DNA from: Cylicocyclus nassatus
Lineage: Eukaryota; Nematoda; Chromadorea; Rhabditida; Strongylidae
Assembly: GCA_958299035.1 (NCBI GenBank)
Contig: CATQJL010000305.1
Span: 74,368,792 to 74,432,791 of the forward strand
Direction of reading: 5' to 3'
Length of the DNA: 64,000 nucleotides
This document shows positions 1 through 11,000 of the stretch, piece by piece (within the stretch, counting starts at the first letter, position 1; every line of letters starts with the position of its first letter). Below the pieces are notes generated by a model. It was given only the letters and a program-made list of their open reading frames with translations. It had not been told where the DNA came from and did no database searches. The position numbers and the translations under genes are program-made.

Positions 1-2290
1 CACTCCGCTTCGTGCAGGACTAGTGGTCCTACTCTGTCCGATATATTCCGGTTTAAGATACACTGAAATTTGACGATCGTACAGTAACCTGTTACTAGGC
101 GTCATTTCAGCCAAGCCGCATTCGTCCTACCACGTGCATCAGTAACCGTATTTCAATCCGAAGCTACACGGGCTCAAGGCATTTGAAAGCGGTAATTTTC
201 TTCAGCGGCTATCCGTCGATGCTGACTGTTCCGTCTGTTTGCTCTACACATACCAGGAACTTAGTCTTTTCGACGTTCAGTCGCAATCCATACTCGGACA
301 GACGCGCCTTCCCTCTCGTGGTTGCTCCCTCAAGCTCTTGTCTCGATCCACTTGCTAGATCAAAGTCATCCGTGCAGAAAAGCGCCCACGGGTGCGACAG
401 TTGGATGTCTCTCTCCACGGTATCCATGCACACTACGAAAAGCAGAGCTGAGAATGCTGGTCCTTGATGTACTTCAACTTGATTGAAAATCGAAAAAAAG
501 GAATTGGTGTTTTTGTGTACAGCGTACGGCCCCAGTCATAATCGTATAAAGAAGTTTAATCTAGCAAACGTACTATTCTGGGACATCGTGTTGTCGCAGT
601 GCGCACTAGATCAACTCGTGTGGTATTCAATCAATTTCTAAATCCTGGAATACGGAGTGAATCGGAATCGGTTTCTTGGTGGCGTTTCATCAATACTCGC
701 AAGTGTATATGGCGTTTATGGTAGGGATCCTTCCCACACAAACCGCATTGATTCGGAGTGGCTTCCACGATAGCCCGATACGCGTGTCGATGACTCGTTC
801 AAGGATTTTTCTCGTATGGCATAAGAGTCGTAAAGGCCGGTATGCTAAACAGTCATTGACGCCGCCCTTGCTCTTTCAGATAGGGTTAACACTCCTCGAC
901 CATTGTTCGTAGTATCTTCTCCTCGGCTATGATCTGATTAGAGAGTGATGTGAGGAAAGTCACTCCAGCTTGTCTCATCAACTTCCATTTTTCCGCAGAA
1001 ACGGCGTGCGCCCCCTGTGCTTTACCACTTGCCATTTTCCCATCTTCTTTCAGTGATTGCACAACCTCCGTCTCTGTGATCCGAGGCACTGGCCAAACAC
1101 TGGCGCTTCTTGCGGGACTGGTGGGTGCGGGAACTCCTCATTGCATAAGCCTTCGTAGTAATCGCTCCATCGTTTAAGTATTGCCTTCAGTTTCGTCAGG
1201 AGATTTCCTTGTGCATCTCGTATGTGCATAACGTGATCGATGTGTGCTTCGCTCGGTGTTGGGCAGCAGCCGGTTGATATATTTTTCCTAAAGGCCTCTT
1301 TCCTTTCTTCTCCCTGACCACTTGCTGGACTGACTCGGACACCATCAGATCTGCTTGTCGACAAACCGGCCTCCAAGTTAAGTGGGCCCCGAAACCTCTT
1401 CGGTCCTTGATCGTAGCTGCGAAGTGACCTACTCCATTTGTCATCAAACTACTCTCCATCATCAGTCCACAAATTAAAATTGTTGGAAATTTTCCTGAAT
1501 TGCTGGTGATGCTAGGAAAGCTACCCATTCGATCCTCTTGGTCATCGTTCTTCTGGCTCGTAGATGTAAATAAATTTTTAGTCGAAGATTTGGCACGAGC
1601 AGGCGATGTTGCAGTGCAAATACAGTTGTCGCTGTAGGTATAATATCCGTCGTCATCGACAGGTAGCATCAGTGCAACATCCAGTAGTCGGCTGCCATGG
1701 CTAAGTCGTTTGCTTCGGCTGCTTCTAGGATGCGTTCTCCGTCTTCATTTCCCTGGACGTAAACATTTCCTCCGTGATATCGTTCAAACCCGTCATGTTT
1801 GACCAGCGGTCCATCAAGATCGCCTCCTCGAAGATGTACTCTGCCTCATCGAATGTATGTAGCAGGTTATCGAAATCCCCCCCCCCAAACGCGTCCTTCT
1901 CAGCGCCAGTGCATCCGGGTTGCGGGGCGTAGCACGATACTACTCGGGGTGTGACTTCCTCTACCCTGATTGGCATCATCCTCTCCGAAGTACGCTTCAC
2001 TCATTCACTAACTAGCGGTATTTACTGCTGACAATGATTGCTACTCCGTTTTGGCGACTATTTTTTCCAGTGTAGTAAAGTTGATAATCCCATAACCGAA
2101 AATGGTCTGCCTTTTCTATTTTGTTTTTTGCGCACACGCGATGTCGATGTATCGCTCCTTCACTCTGTGGCATAATACGCTGCCGCTCGTTCGCATTATG
2201 TTGATCGTCGCTAGTCGAACTTCCTGGAGTCGCTTCTTTGGACTGCCTCGTTCAGGGGCTAGTATCTCTAGTCCACAATTCGCGCCGTGC
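1..2290 (-). pseudogene. Decayed RTE-like non-LTR retrotransposon (endonuclease and reverse transcriptase fragments)
   Basis: Minus-strand translation in broken frames gives an ordered retrotransposon protein. The AP-endonuclease start lies near 2230 (RLATIN, then KERYIDIACAQ). The endonuclease middle lies at 1725-2000 (VVSCYAPQPGCTGAEKDAF). The linker and RT fingers lie at 886-1376 (RWSDYYEGLCNEEF, then ITETEVVQSLK). The RT palm/thumb region lies at 209-433 (SEYGLRLNVEKTKFLV). At the usual YADD position the sequence reads CTDDFDLAS, so the first motif residues have changed. Several frameshifts and stops make it non-functional. The C-terminal end runs off the left edge of the window. It belongs to the same broad type as the element at 60230-61510 and differs from the RTE at 35563-38908. 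Confidence 0.8.
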
Positions 2291-2540
2291 GGGCAATGGC
2301 GCGCTCCGTCTCTGCGGGACGTCCTAGCAGCTTGATGAAAGTCCGTGAAGGCAAAATCTCGACTTCCACGTTTTCAGCGTTTCTGGCCCTTTCGACTTCC
2401 CTGATTTCAAATTCGAACGAAAAATCGCATGAAGTCACCGAAAACCCTCGTTTCCAAAACCCCTCTCGAAAAGCGTGGACGAGTATTCCAACACCGATTT
2501 GTTGCGGCGCACCGTGAAAACATGTATGCAACTCGCCCAA
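2268..2540 (-). CDS. Open frame next to the RTE remnant, probably its 5' part
   Basis: A 90-codon minus-strand frame with no ATG ends just before the endonuclease region of the RTE remnant. It contains an acidic stretch (FEFEIREVERARNAENVEVE) followed by RTFIKLLGRPAETERAIA. No family is recognised. Its position immediately upstream of the endonuclease segment, on the same strand, suggests the 5' region of the same retrotransposon. A host exon is the alternative. Confidence 0.3.
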   Translation of the reverse strand: MGELHTCFHGAPQQIGVGILVHAFREGFWKRGFSVTSCDFSFEFEIREVERARNAENVEVEILPSRTFIKLLGRPAETERAIARTARIVD

Positions 2541-2722
2541 AAATGATACCTTTCATTGATTACTGTATGACTTACTTTCAAGCCTATAGGTTAGAAAAAC
2601 TAAAAGTCACGAATTTTTCAGAATGGTGCAAGCGAGCTTTCTTGTTGACCTTATATATAGAAGCTGTGCTTAATTGCCTCTTGAGGATTTTGAACGCATA
2701 AAGGTCTCAACTTTATACTTAC

Positions 2723-3006
2723 ATTTGCTTCAACTACTCCATACACTGTTATTTTCGGCGACGTTCTATCGCTAACTATGACCTTCATCAAAAGCTCGTC
2801 TGGCGTCTGAATGTACAGTATTATTTTATTATATAACAAACAATAAAGCAACAAAAACATGCCAATTTTCTTCCTAGTGCATTTTCCATTGCTTTAACAA
2901 ATTCGGGGGAAGCGTCCCCTGGAAGGCCACCGTATGTCTCTGTTACTGTCGTGCACTGATCTGCTAGACAAAGTGCCACAATGGCTAGGAGAAATACCCG
3001 CCACAT
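2723..3006 (-). CDS. Secreted protein of unknown function, first two exons (partial)
   Basis: Exon 1 is 3006 to 2863: 48 codons from an ATG, beginning MWRVFLLAIVALCLADQC, a typical cleavable signal peptide. Exon 2 is 2806 to 2723: 28 codons, TPDELLMKVIVSDRTSPKIT and onward, with a clean acceptor (TACATTCAG) and donor (GTAAGTATA). Both junctions are phase 0. The only phase-compatible donor for exon 1 is a GC donor (TTG/GCATGT), giving a 56-nt intron of normal nematode size. The sequence just before the ATG reads TTTTCTAG, which fits an SL trans-splice acceptor. Downstream exons are not found before the RTE remnant at 2290, so the gene may be interrupted or may continue past it. I do not recognise the family. 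A role outside the cell is inferred only from the signal peptide. Confidence 0.5.
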
Positions 3007-3014
3007 CTAGAAAA
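3007..3014 (-). promoter_or_regulatory. Possible SL trans-splice acceptor
   Basis: Reading the minus strand, TTTTCTAG directly abuts the ATG of the secreted protein gene. Nematode trans-splice sites resemble ordinary acceptors placed a few bases before the start codon. This is inference from position; no transcript is available. Confidence 0.4.
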
Positions 3015-3741
3015 TAAAAAGGTGTTTGGACTGCCTAGAGCTGGAAGTGCGAGCGTAGCGCCAGCACCGCTTCAGTGCGGTGCCGGAACGTCGATCGATT
3101 GATCAATATGGCGCGTGTGCATGTAAGTTCCCGCAAGGTGCTGGAACAGCGCTGGCACAGCTTTGACACCAGCATCTTTGGACGCAGCCCTTTAAATGCT
3201 CCAGAAATACGCAGAAAAGTGAGTTAAAAAAGAAAGAAATGAGAAGGCCAGCAGGTTAGAAAAGCGTTCGCACATTGAAGTAAAAAGTCTTCTGCAATCT
3301 TCTGTGCACGCATAATTGTACACTATGCTCAAGACGTTTTAACATTGATTGCTAAAAAATTCTTTACCACGTAAGTTATGCTCAAATCCATTTGCAATGC
3401 TAAAATGCCCCGTCTTCGACTGTCTTAGATTGCTGAAACACAAAAATTGAAGCGCTTTTTGATGCACTTACGAGCTTATTTGCTGCCATGCGCTCAAAAA
3501 GGGTATTGATTTGGCAGACACATTTTAGAGTATTTCACAAACTGAAATTCAGTGAAAAGAAGATTTTGTGGAAAGTGAATGGAAGCAGTGCTATAGATAA
3601 CATAGCATCGTACTACCGAAAATGAATGGTGAAACGAGGGAGGAGATGGTGGTGGACGTGGGGGTGGATTGGAAGAGTGGGCGCTCATTTCTGAAAAAGC
3701 GTTACGAAATTTTTGAAAATAGCCTGTATAAGCCATATATA

Positions 3742-4112
3742 GTTGAATCGCTGTCCGCACGGACTGGACATCACTGCGCAACACGCGCCGCGAGGTCAAA
3801 CGCTTGCCCCATGAATCCGCCATTGTACAAGTCGTGCTCTCGCGACAACTACACTATTTTCAGGTGTATAAGCCGCACCCTCTTCGCTCTAAACGCGAGC
3901 AGACCCAGGCGTGCCGCCGCGCATATGTCTCGCGAAGCGGTCGCCTTATCGCGTACTGCTCTCACTTAACGCGCTCCATGATGACAGTCAGTCTTTTGGC
4001 GTGTTCGCCTTTAGAGTGAAAAGGGTGCGGCTTATACACCTGAAAATAGGGTAGCAGCGCCGCGCGAGGGCCGCATGGTTTAAGCACTCCGTGCGGTCAA
4101 CAAATCGACGAT
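3742..4112. mobile_element. Short TIR element, family 1, copy A, interrupted by another element
   Basis: The ends match in inverted orientation over about 22 bases with a shared GACCGCACGGA-type core (left around 3742-3765, right around 4090-4112). Two other copies lie at 5077-5233 (inverted) and 28509-28678. Comparison with the uninterrupted copy at 28509 shows that 3849-4054 is an insertion splitting this copy. There is no coding capacity, so it is a MITE. Confidence 0.65.
3849..4054. mobile_element. MITE with 45-bp terminal inverted repeats, nested in family 1 copy A
   Basis: Left terminus CTACACTATTTTCAGGTGTA and right terminus TACACCTGAAAATAGGGTAG are near-perfect inverted copies. The inverted match continues inward through a GCGGCTTATACACC-type core to about 45 bp, with about three mismatches. 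The spacer is about 115 bp and has no ORF. A TA dinucleotide flanks both inner termini, consistent with a Tc1/mariner-type target. The host repeat resumes directly afterwards. Confidence 0.75.
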
Positions 4113-4594
4113 ACCTTTGCAAGTTGTTTTAAAAAGAACTGAAATATCTTGGAACTTCTCAAAATTAGAATACTGCAGAAACAATTTCGAGACGTTTGCT
4201 GCCCCCTTTTACTTGGAATTTGAGAGTTGCGAGCTCGCAAACATCTATTTTTTATTGCGCGCCCCAAAAGATCGGTACAAAGGAACTCTGACAAGAAACT
4301 CGTTCTTTTATTCCATCTCATTCTGTCCTTGAAAAAGGACAAACTCACAAAATGCGTAAACTTGTTACGACGCCCATCATCACATTTTTGATGTGAATCG
4401 TTTTTATCCCCATGAATATTATTGTTGCTACTGGGTATGTGGATGTAATAACTTTGGTAGAAATTATGTGTTTTCCGTTAGAAAGTCCCGTTTCTGTGCA
4501 GTTTCATAGTTAACGCAGAATGGAATGGACTGATTTTTCGAGTACCTAGTCTTCGTTGTTTGTAGATGGAGTCGCCTTTGAACCTGCAAAAGTA

Positions 4595-5070
4595 ACAATA
4601 CCGCTCGTTATTTGTGAGAAAAATCATCGCACTCCGCCGTAGTTCGCCGAACGCTGTGTTGCATCGCGGTTTCTTGCTTTAGAGTGGAAAATTCCGAATT
4701 CAAAAAATACCATTTAACTCAGCTCGACGAGGGCATCTTTTGGTATTTAAATTGCCTTTTTGAGCACCGTCAAAATTCAACGATGTTTCCAAATTTTTGT
4801 TACGGTAAGGTGATGGTGGTGTTATAACTGAACACTATGAGCAACAAACCATGGGCAAGAATCTCAAAGGATTCGTAGTACTTGATCGACTATCGTGCCC
4901 AAACAGGCACTTCTGCATATCAAAAGATGCATTGCGTCGAGCTGAGTTGAATGGTGCTTTTAGATTCAGAACTGGCTCAGTCTGAAGCAAGATATGGTAG
5001 TGCAACGCGAAGTCTGGCGAACTCCGGCGGAGCACGGTGATTTTTTTTCACAAATAACAAGCGGTATTGT
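4595..5070. mobile_element. Foldback element with long inverted repeats (ACAATACCGCTC termini)
   Basis: The first about 150 bp (from ACAATACCGCTCGTTATTTG) and the last about 150 bp (ending in CAAATAACAAGCGGTATTGT) are diverged inverted copies. Matching inner blocks include CTCAGCTCGACG near 4718 and CGTCGAGCTGAG near 4935. There is no ORF that makes sense as a transposase. The 12-base terminus is shared with the palindrome at 41968-42097, so the two may use the same transposase. Confidence 0.65.
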
Positions 5071-5076
5071 ATCGTC

Positions 5077-5233
5077 CATTCGTTGACCGCACAGACTGCT
5101 CAAACCCCGCGGACCAGCGCGGCGCGACTAAATTCTCGCGAGAGTACGACTTGTACGATGGCAAATTTGTAGTGGGGCAAGTGTTTACCTCGCGGTGCAG
5201 TGATTCCTGTCCGCGCAGTCAACGAATCAACTA
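5077..5233. mobile_element. Short TIR element, family 1, copy B
   Basis: The reverse complement of this segment aligns along its whole length with 28509-28678 and with the two halves of 3742-4112. Shared blocks include TCGTACAAGTCGTACTCTCG. Terminal inverted repeats are CGTTGACCGCACAGACTG on the left and CTGTCCGCGCAGTCAACG on the right. It is followed without a gap by the TA-flanked element at 5234-5743. Confidence 0.65.
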
Positions 5234-5743
5234 CAGGGTGCCCGAAATGTATGGGCGTCACTTTTCGTTCAATGATTTTTCATAGCAAACAAGATTCTGT
5301 AAGAGCAAGACTGGATTCCTGCGCATGCATGCAGACTTCAGCAGCTTACTTTGAAGTTGATGCGTCAAAAATGCTACTTGAAGAATGTACCTATTACAAA
5401 TCCGTTGAAATAAGCCGAATAATAATCGAATAGATTCTAAGATCTGAAGTTTTGTAGAGAACAGTCCGAGGAATAACACAGTGCTATAACAGCAACAAAT
5501 TCTCCTCTCCAAGATAAGACACGGTACTATAATATGGTGTTAATTAAACGCGCCGAAGCGCCTCTCAAGAGAAAGCAGACTTAGGAGTCCTGTTTGCATC
5601 AGAAGACTTCAGTTCGCGCGATTTTCAATTATCTTAATATAGAGACTGTCCGTAAGCTACAGGCATATTCGCCGCCATGACAGATCATTTCAGAAAAAGA
5701 ATATATTACATGTTGTAACTCCCATACTTATCGGCCAACCCTG
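5234..5743. mobile_element. Tc1/mariner-type non-autonomous element, CAGGGTG termini
   Basis: Left terminus CAGGGTGCCCGAAATGTATG and right terminus (reverse complement) CAGGGTTGGCCGATAAGTAT are flanked on both sides by TA. They pair with mismatches, so the copy is old. No transposase frame is visible. The terminus resembles the much better preserved element at 43746-44424. Confidence 0.55.
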
Positions 5744-5807
5744 TATATATAGAAACACGCATATGCAGACTTTGAATATTCTTTGCAAATAGTACCCATT
5801 GTAGATA

Positions 5808-6553
5808 TTAGGTTGTCGGATAATTTCTTTTACACTTTTTATTTCAATTTTAAAAATCTCAGAAGCTCTGGAAAGATCTTATATTTACGGCGTGTGGGCA
5901 GGGTCAAAATGCCTATACAAGGGTACCGTCGTATCCGCGATCTATGCGCAAAACACCCATTGTGTGGCTGAGAATTCGTTTCTTCCCATTTTTGTAAATG
6001 AGCTGGCTTCTCTCAGGTGAGCGATAGATCGGACAATGTGGTAATCAGGTAGGGCATAGTCTGTAGCGTTTGGCTAATATAGGGGGATAGCGCAGACATG
6101 TCTGCATACGTTTTTCTGAGCGGTTCAAATCTCAGTGTGTGCCATCTTTGCAGTCATTGGGATTTTTGCGAGGAAAACGTCTTCAAAAAATTTCAAACAA
6201 TCATTTTTATGTTTTCCGTATTTATTTCTATACGATGCACATAAAAGAAGAATTTAGGAGAGTTTTTGACCGGAATGCCTCCATGTAAGAGACAATGCCA
6301 AAATACGTTCTAAAAAAATTCTGGAAGACGAAAAGCGCAAGAGGTGCAGAGAAAAAGATCAGACAAAAACTGAAAATTTTGACTGCTTTTACAAAACTGC
6401 CGTAAACTTGTTGGTCATTATGCACTTGCGGCATCAATCTTGCTGATGGGTAGACCCTGCTGTGTCCTAAGCGTGTTGCAAATTTGGGGGTTTTCAGAAA
6501 GCTGAAATTCCCCAGAAATTTCAAAGTGTAACAGAAATTATCCGACAACCTAA
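5808..6553. mobile_element. Mariner-like non-autonomous element, TTAGG termini, TA target
   Basis: It starts TTAGGTTGTCGGATAATTTC and ends with the inverse (GAAATTATCCGACAACCTAA). Both ends are flanked by TA (5806-5807 and 6554-6555). The inverted match extends about 28 bp. The ORFs inside are short and do not look like a DDE transposase. It belongs to a group of six TTAGG-ended elements in the window. Confidence 0.8.
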
Positions 6554-6617
6554 TACAATACCTAATACACTTTGACCTTCTTATGCCGTACAAGTTTTTA
6601 TGATGATACACTTTGAA

Positions 6618-6652
6618 TGCCTCACGTTTCGGCAAGGCCGTCGTCGGAGGCA
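6618..6652 (-). ncRNA. Decayed hammerhead-ribozyme-like motif
   Basis: The minus strand reads TGCCT, then CCGACGA, a GGC/GCC stem with CTT loop, GAAACGT, G, AGGCA. Stem I is 5 bp (TGCCT/AGGCA). The core U4 is C and the cleavage-site base is G, both of which should abolish cleavage. It is listed because it matches the better copies at 34108 and 25501. Confidence 0.35.
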
Positions 6653-7481
6653 CAGAAGTAGTCGGTCACTTTCGTTCTCTCCGACAAGCACCCTCCTCTA
6701 CTTGCTTATTCGAGTTCTCATTGTGTTCTCTCTTTGCTCCCACTAAATCAAAACAATGATTATCAAAGCATAGCTGGGCTCTACCTTCCCACACTGGGGT
6801 TTATATCTATTTTAGGCTTTAAATAGTATTTTTGCATTGTATGTATATTCACGTCAATTCTCTGCACCGATTGATTCCGCTTAAATCCCAAGTACGTGGG
6901 TCAGGGCTGCAGCTTATACTTTATTCGCTACTTCCTGGCGTATTCTCTTCAACTTAATCGAGTAAATCTAGTCACAAGCTGAATGTAAACCTCATTGGTC
7001 GTATTGGCGCACATGCTACCCTTTTTGTCATTACACCGTTACAACCGTCAACCCGATCGGCTTCATCGACAAAGTCACATCGTCGCTTGTACTAATCATT
7101 TAGGATCTTCCATGTCTTGTTCGTTCCTCTTTATACATAGCTGCATCGATGGACGTAACAGGATCATCTAGAGTAGCTTTCACCATAAGCCGTCCGATGT
7201 TGCCTTTTTGACTATTTATACTTCTTCCACAAGTTAGATTGGATCCGGGGCACCTTTCGTTATTAGATGGATATAGCCTTGGGCCTGATTAACTGCGCAT
7301 TGTCTTATTTCGGAGTTGCTGCTCTCCCCCCCCCCCCCGCCCCCTCCCAAATGGGTTGGTCGAATTTTGCCTGTACACTCTTACACCCGCTTCCTCCTTA
7401 TAAGTTGCTTATGTATAATCAAAGAAATTTTTTGCTGCAAACAGGGGGCATGGACAGACTCCACTGAGCCTTTACACTAAG

Positions 7482-7545
7482 GATATTTTATTTATTTATT
7501 CAATACGCCCTTGGCGTTCTTTACAAAGGACAAAAACATACTTAT
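7482..7545 (-). mobile_element. 3' tail of a truncated non-LTR retrotransposon
   Basis: On the minus strand a segment reading CCAAGGGCGTATTGAATAAA ends in a short ATAAATAAATAAA tail. Such tails are typical of RTE-type 3' ends. No coding part is recognisable upstream. A similar tail in the opposite direction is at 52741. Confidence 0.45.
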
Positions 7546-7916
7546 TCATAAACTAACTACAAGAATAGATAATCATAGTTCGGGTCTAATCTTTTGAAAA
7601 TAAATGTAATGATACGCTTGTATGTGACTGCTAAATGACTACAAGTTCAGTATTGTGGTCACGGAGATGGTATCCATGCCTCATTATTTGCCCGCAAAAC
7701 GATATGAATTCATACATGCTCTGGACATCAATCCTTTCTCTGACTTTTCCGGAGCTGGACTTGAGCTGACTTGATGGATGCTTTTGTTTCTTCTGTTATT
7801 GTTCAGGTTTCTGAATGCTTTCATTAATAGTTCTAGTCATGTCACGCCATGTGCGTAACATATTAATAAGGAAATAAATAGATATCAATAGTAATCATCA
7901 ACAACATATTGTCTTC

Positions 7917-7922
7917 TTTATT
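7917..7922 (-). terminator. Probable polyadenylation signal of receptor gene A
   Basis: AATAAA on the minus strand, about 150 nt downstream of the stop codon of gene A. It is the first canonical hexamer I see after the stop. Confidence 0.4.
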
Positions 7923-8072
7923 GTAAACATTCAAAAGGATCTCGAAATTGTCGAACCGTACGTTGTTGAGAAAGGGGAAACGGTTACTGTCAAAACCACA
8001 GACACGTAATAGCCTTAATGATTCACAATACACCAATAAAATACCTGTATGAGATCTAAGATTAAACAAAAA

Positions 8073-11000
8073 TCAATTGCCACACTGCTGTGTAGTGTTT
8101 ATGCTACATCTGGCCATAATAAGCGCACCGATTCCTCCTCCTGGAGTGAAGGAAGGCTGAAAAAAAGAGATTTAATAGGATTCGCTTGAAAGGCAATTCT
8201 GAAAGTTAGAACGCCTACCTCTACGGGGCTGATTGAAGGTTTCGGTGATTTTGGAGAGCTGATGACAAGTTTCTCGCTTTCGTTTTCAGTATCAAAGAAT
8301 TTATCGCGCAACCGGCTGATATCTGGACAGCAACTCCATAAGTGACCGTAAAGGTCTTGCAACTGGCGGAAAACCTGAAAACCATGCGCATTTGAAAGCT
8401 ATAAGGTTTATACTTTATCATCTCCATTTCCCCTTTCTTCGCCAGTGTGAAATCTCAGAATGAGTTCTCGACTTGAGTAACTGTCTATGACATTTTAAGA
8501 TTTTTTCAAAGGTGAAATTTCTCTTAAAAAATACAAAATACGGATCGCTAGCAATCGCACTTTTAGCTAAGCCATCGAAAACGTTCAGAACATGATCACT
8601 ACGTAATATATTTTGGAATCGTTGTTTACCCATTAACACCCCTGGTCCGTGGAACATGGCAAACGAGGAGGCAGCAGACAGAGAAACTATGATGAAATAC
8701 ACTGATCTTTGTCTTTGGATTGCTGCCAAGTGGCATGCGTTTTGGAACGCTGCCAAATTTCAGAAAGAGTGACCAAGCATATTTTCGTGAAAGGGTCACA
8801 CGGATTTCGAAAGGCAAACATGAGTGTCGCAATGATTTTGAGACTGGGTCGCCAGTGTCCGGGTGGTTATTTGTAGCTGCTTTTTTTCGAGCTTGTTATC
8901 CCAGAATGTGTCTTTCAAATATGTTGTACTCCTATTAGTAACTTTTGAAATGATGCCAAAGTAACAGCGTGACTTGAGCTAATTCATCTAAGTTCCCAAC
9001 TCTTGTAAAAATGCTCTAACTAAGAACAGTCACTTTAGGATCGTCTTGCTTCCACGTGTAGACAAGAGAGTGCGTGAGTAACTTGGTCTCGCTGGTACTT
9101 TTGGAAACGTTTATCTAATAACAGCCTTGCTTTTGCTTGTTAATGGGTCCCGCTGGTGCTTCCAACTAGGAATCGGTATGTAAGCGGCACGTAGGGCAAT
9201 AGCATCGGGCAGGGAAACAGATTTTTGTACGCTTGGGGCAGTTCTCAGAATTGAAATTCCAAACTGGCATGTACGACAATTTGAGAATACGCTGTAAATA
9301 CTTGATTTCGTTGTTTTCTTTCCGTAGAGTCGTAAGGTTGGTTTTTCTTATGTATACGGTCTTCAAGCGGCACATAGGCATAAACTTTCTTATGAATAGT
9401 TATTATCGGTCCGTAAGCGGCACGTAGGACAACTTGATCGGGCAGGGGAACAGATTTTTGTACGTTTGGGGCAGTTCTTATAATTTTTAAACGGCCTTCA
9501 AGCGGCACGTAGGGCAACTTGATCGGGCAGGGGAACAGATTTTTGTACGTTCGGAACAGTTCTTATAATTTTTAAACGGTCTTCAAGGGCAAGTAGGGCA
9601 ACTTGATCGGGCAAGGGGACAGATTTTTGTACGTCTGGGACAGTTCTTATAATTTTTAAACGGTCTTCAAGCAGCACGTAGGGCAACTTGATCGGGCAGG
9701 GGAACAGATTTTTGTACGTTTGGGGCAGTTCTTATAATTTTTGAACGGTCTTCAAGCGGCACGTAGGGTAACTTGATCGGGCAAGGGGACAGATTTTTGT
9801 ACGTCTGGGACAGTTCTTATAATTTTTAAACGGTCTTCAAGCGGCACGTAGGGTAACTTGATCGGGCAAGGGGACAGATTTTTGTACGTCTGGGACAGTT
9901 CTTATAATTTTTAAACGGTCTTCAAGCAGCACGTAGGGCAACTTGATCGGGCAGGGGAACAGATTTTTGTACGTTTGGGACAGTTCTTATAATTTTTGAA
10001 CGGTCTTCAAGCGGCACGTAGGGCAATTTAATGGACAGGGAAACAAATTTTTTGTACGTTTATGCAGTTCATGTGATTGACGGTCTTTAGGTGGCTCAGT
10101 AGTGTGCTTTTCGGGGAAGGATCTACTTATGTAGTAAAGCTTCATATTCCTTTGGCGAAAATATTGAAAAAATTTTTGACAAAGTTTTTAGACGATTGAT
10201 TTCGTTGCTGTCGGAGTTGATTCTGAGTTTTTGTAGTACACAATTGTTGCGGGTGTATTTCTACTTCCAAAACGATAGGTGTTCTTCTACTTCCTTGACG
10301 ATCTTTTATGGACATTGTTGAGAAGAATTGGGAGAGCAAATTCTTAGTGAGAGGGTAGAAAAGATGGGGGGGGGGGGGTATCTGAATGTCTCTGTGAGGA
10401 GGGGATTTGCAGAAAGAGCGTGGTAAACGAGAGAAAAATAATGCCCCATGCATGGTTGCAGCAGGAATTTCGAGAAATGCTGAATGATTTGTGGAGATTA
10501 TTGCTTCTTCGAACAGTTCTCCTTTTTGTAGAATGCTTCGCAAAGATGTTCTCAGCAAAGGCATAGGAAACTTATTTAGAAATATTTATAATCACAACTA
10601 AGCCCTTATATTGTATCTGCCCCTACCCACTTGCTAGCGACCAGTAGGGTCGCTAGTTTTTAAGAATTTCCAAAACTGGATCAAGTGTTCGACAAATTTA
10701 AAGTCATTCAACTAAGAGTATATTCAAAATAACTTTCATGTGGTCGTTTTGTAAAATCCAGGAAAGCAAAAATGCTGAAATACACTTCATCAAATCTGGC
10801 AGAACTTTTATCCCATCCAAAATTGCTACTCAGAAGAAAATTTTTGCGACTTCGCTGATGAGCAATGAGTGACGATAAAATTCTCAAGTAATCATTCAGA
10901 TCATGCTGGCGAATCTCCGCTCGGGTACGATTTTTCAATATGTATTTTTATTTTAAACATACCGCAGTTCTAATATGCTTGTCATTGATGACACAAATCG

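Noticed and set aside
183..467. Plus-strand frames over the left end
   Set aside because: They are antisense to the recognisable reverse transcriptase remnant.
6081..6145. tRNA-like A box and B box (AGCGCAGACATG and GGTTCAAATC)
   Set aside because: The T-arm does not fold with a 7-base loop and no acceptor stem is found. It lies inside a mariner-like element.
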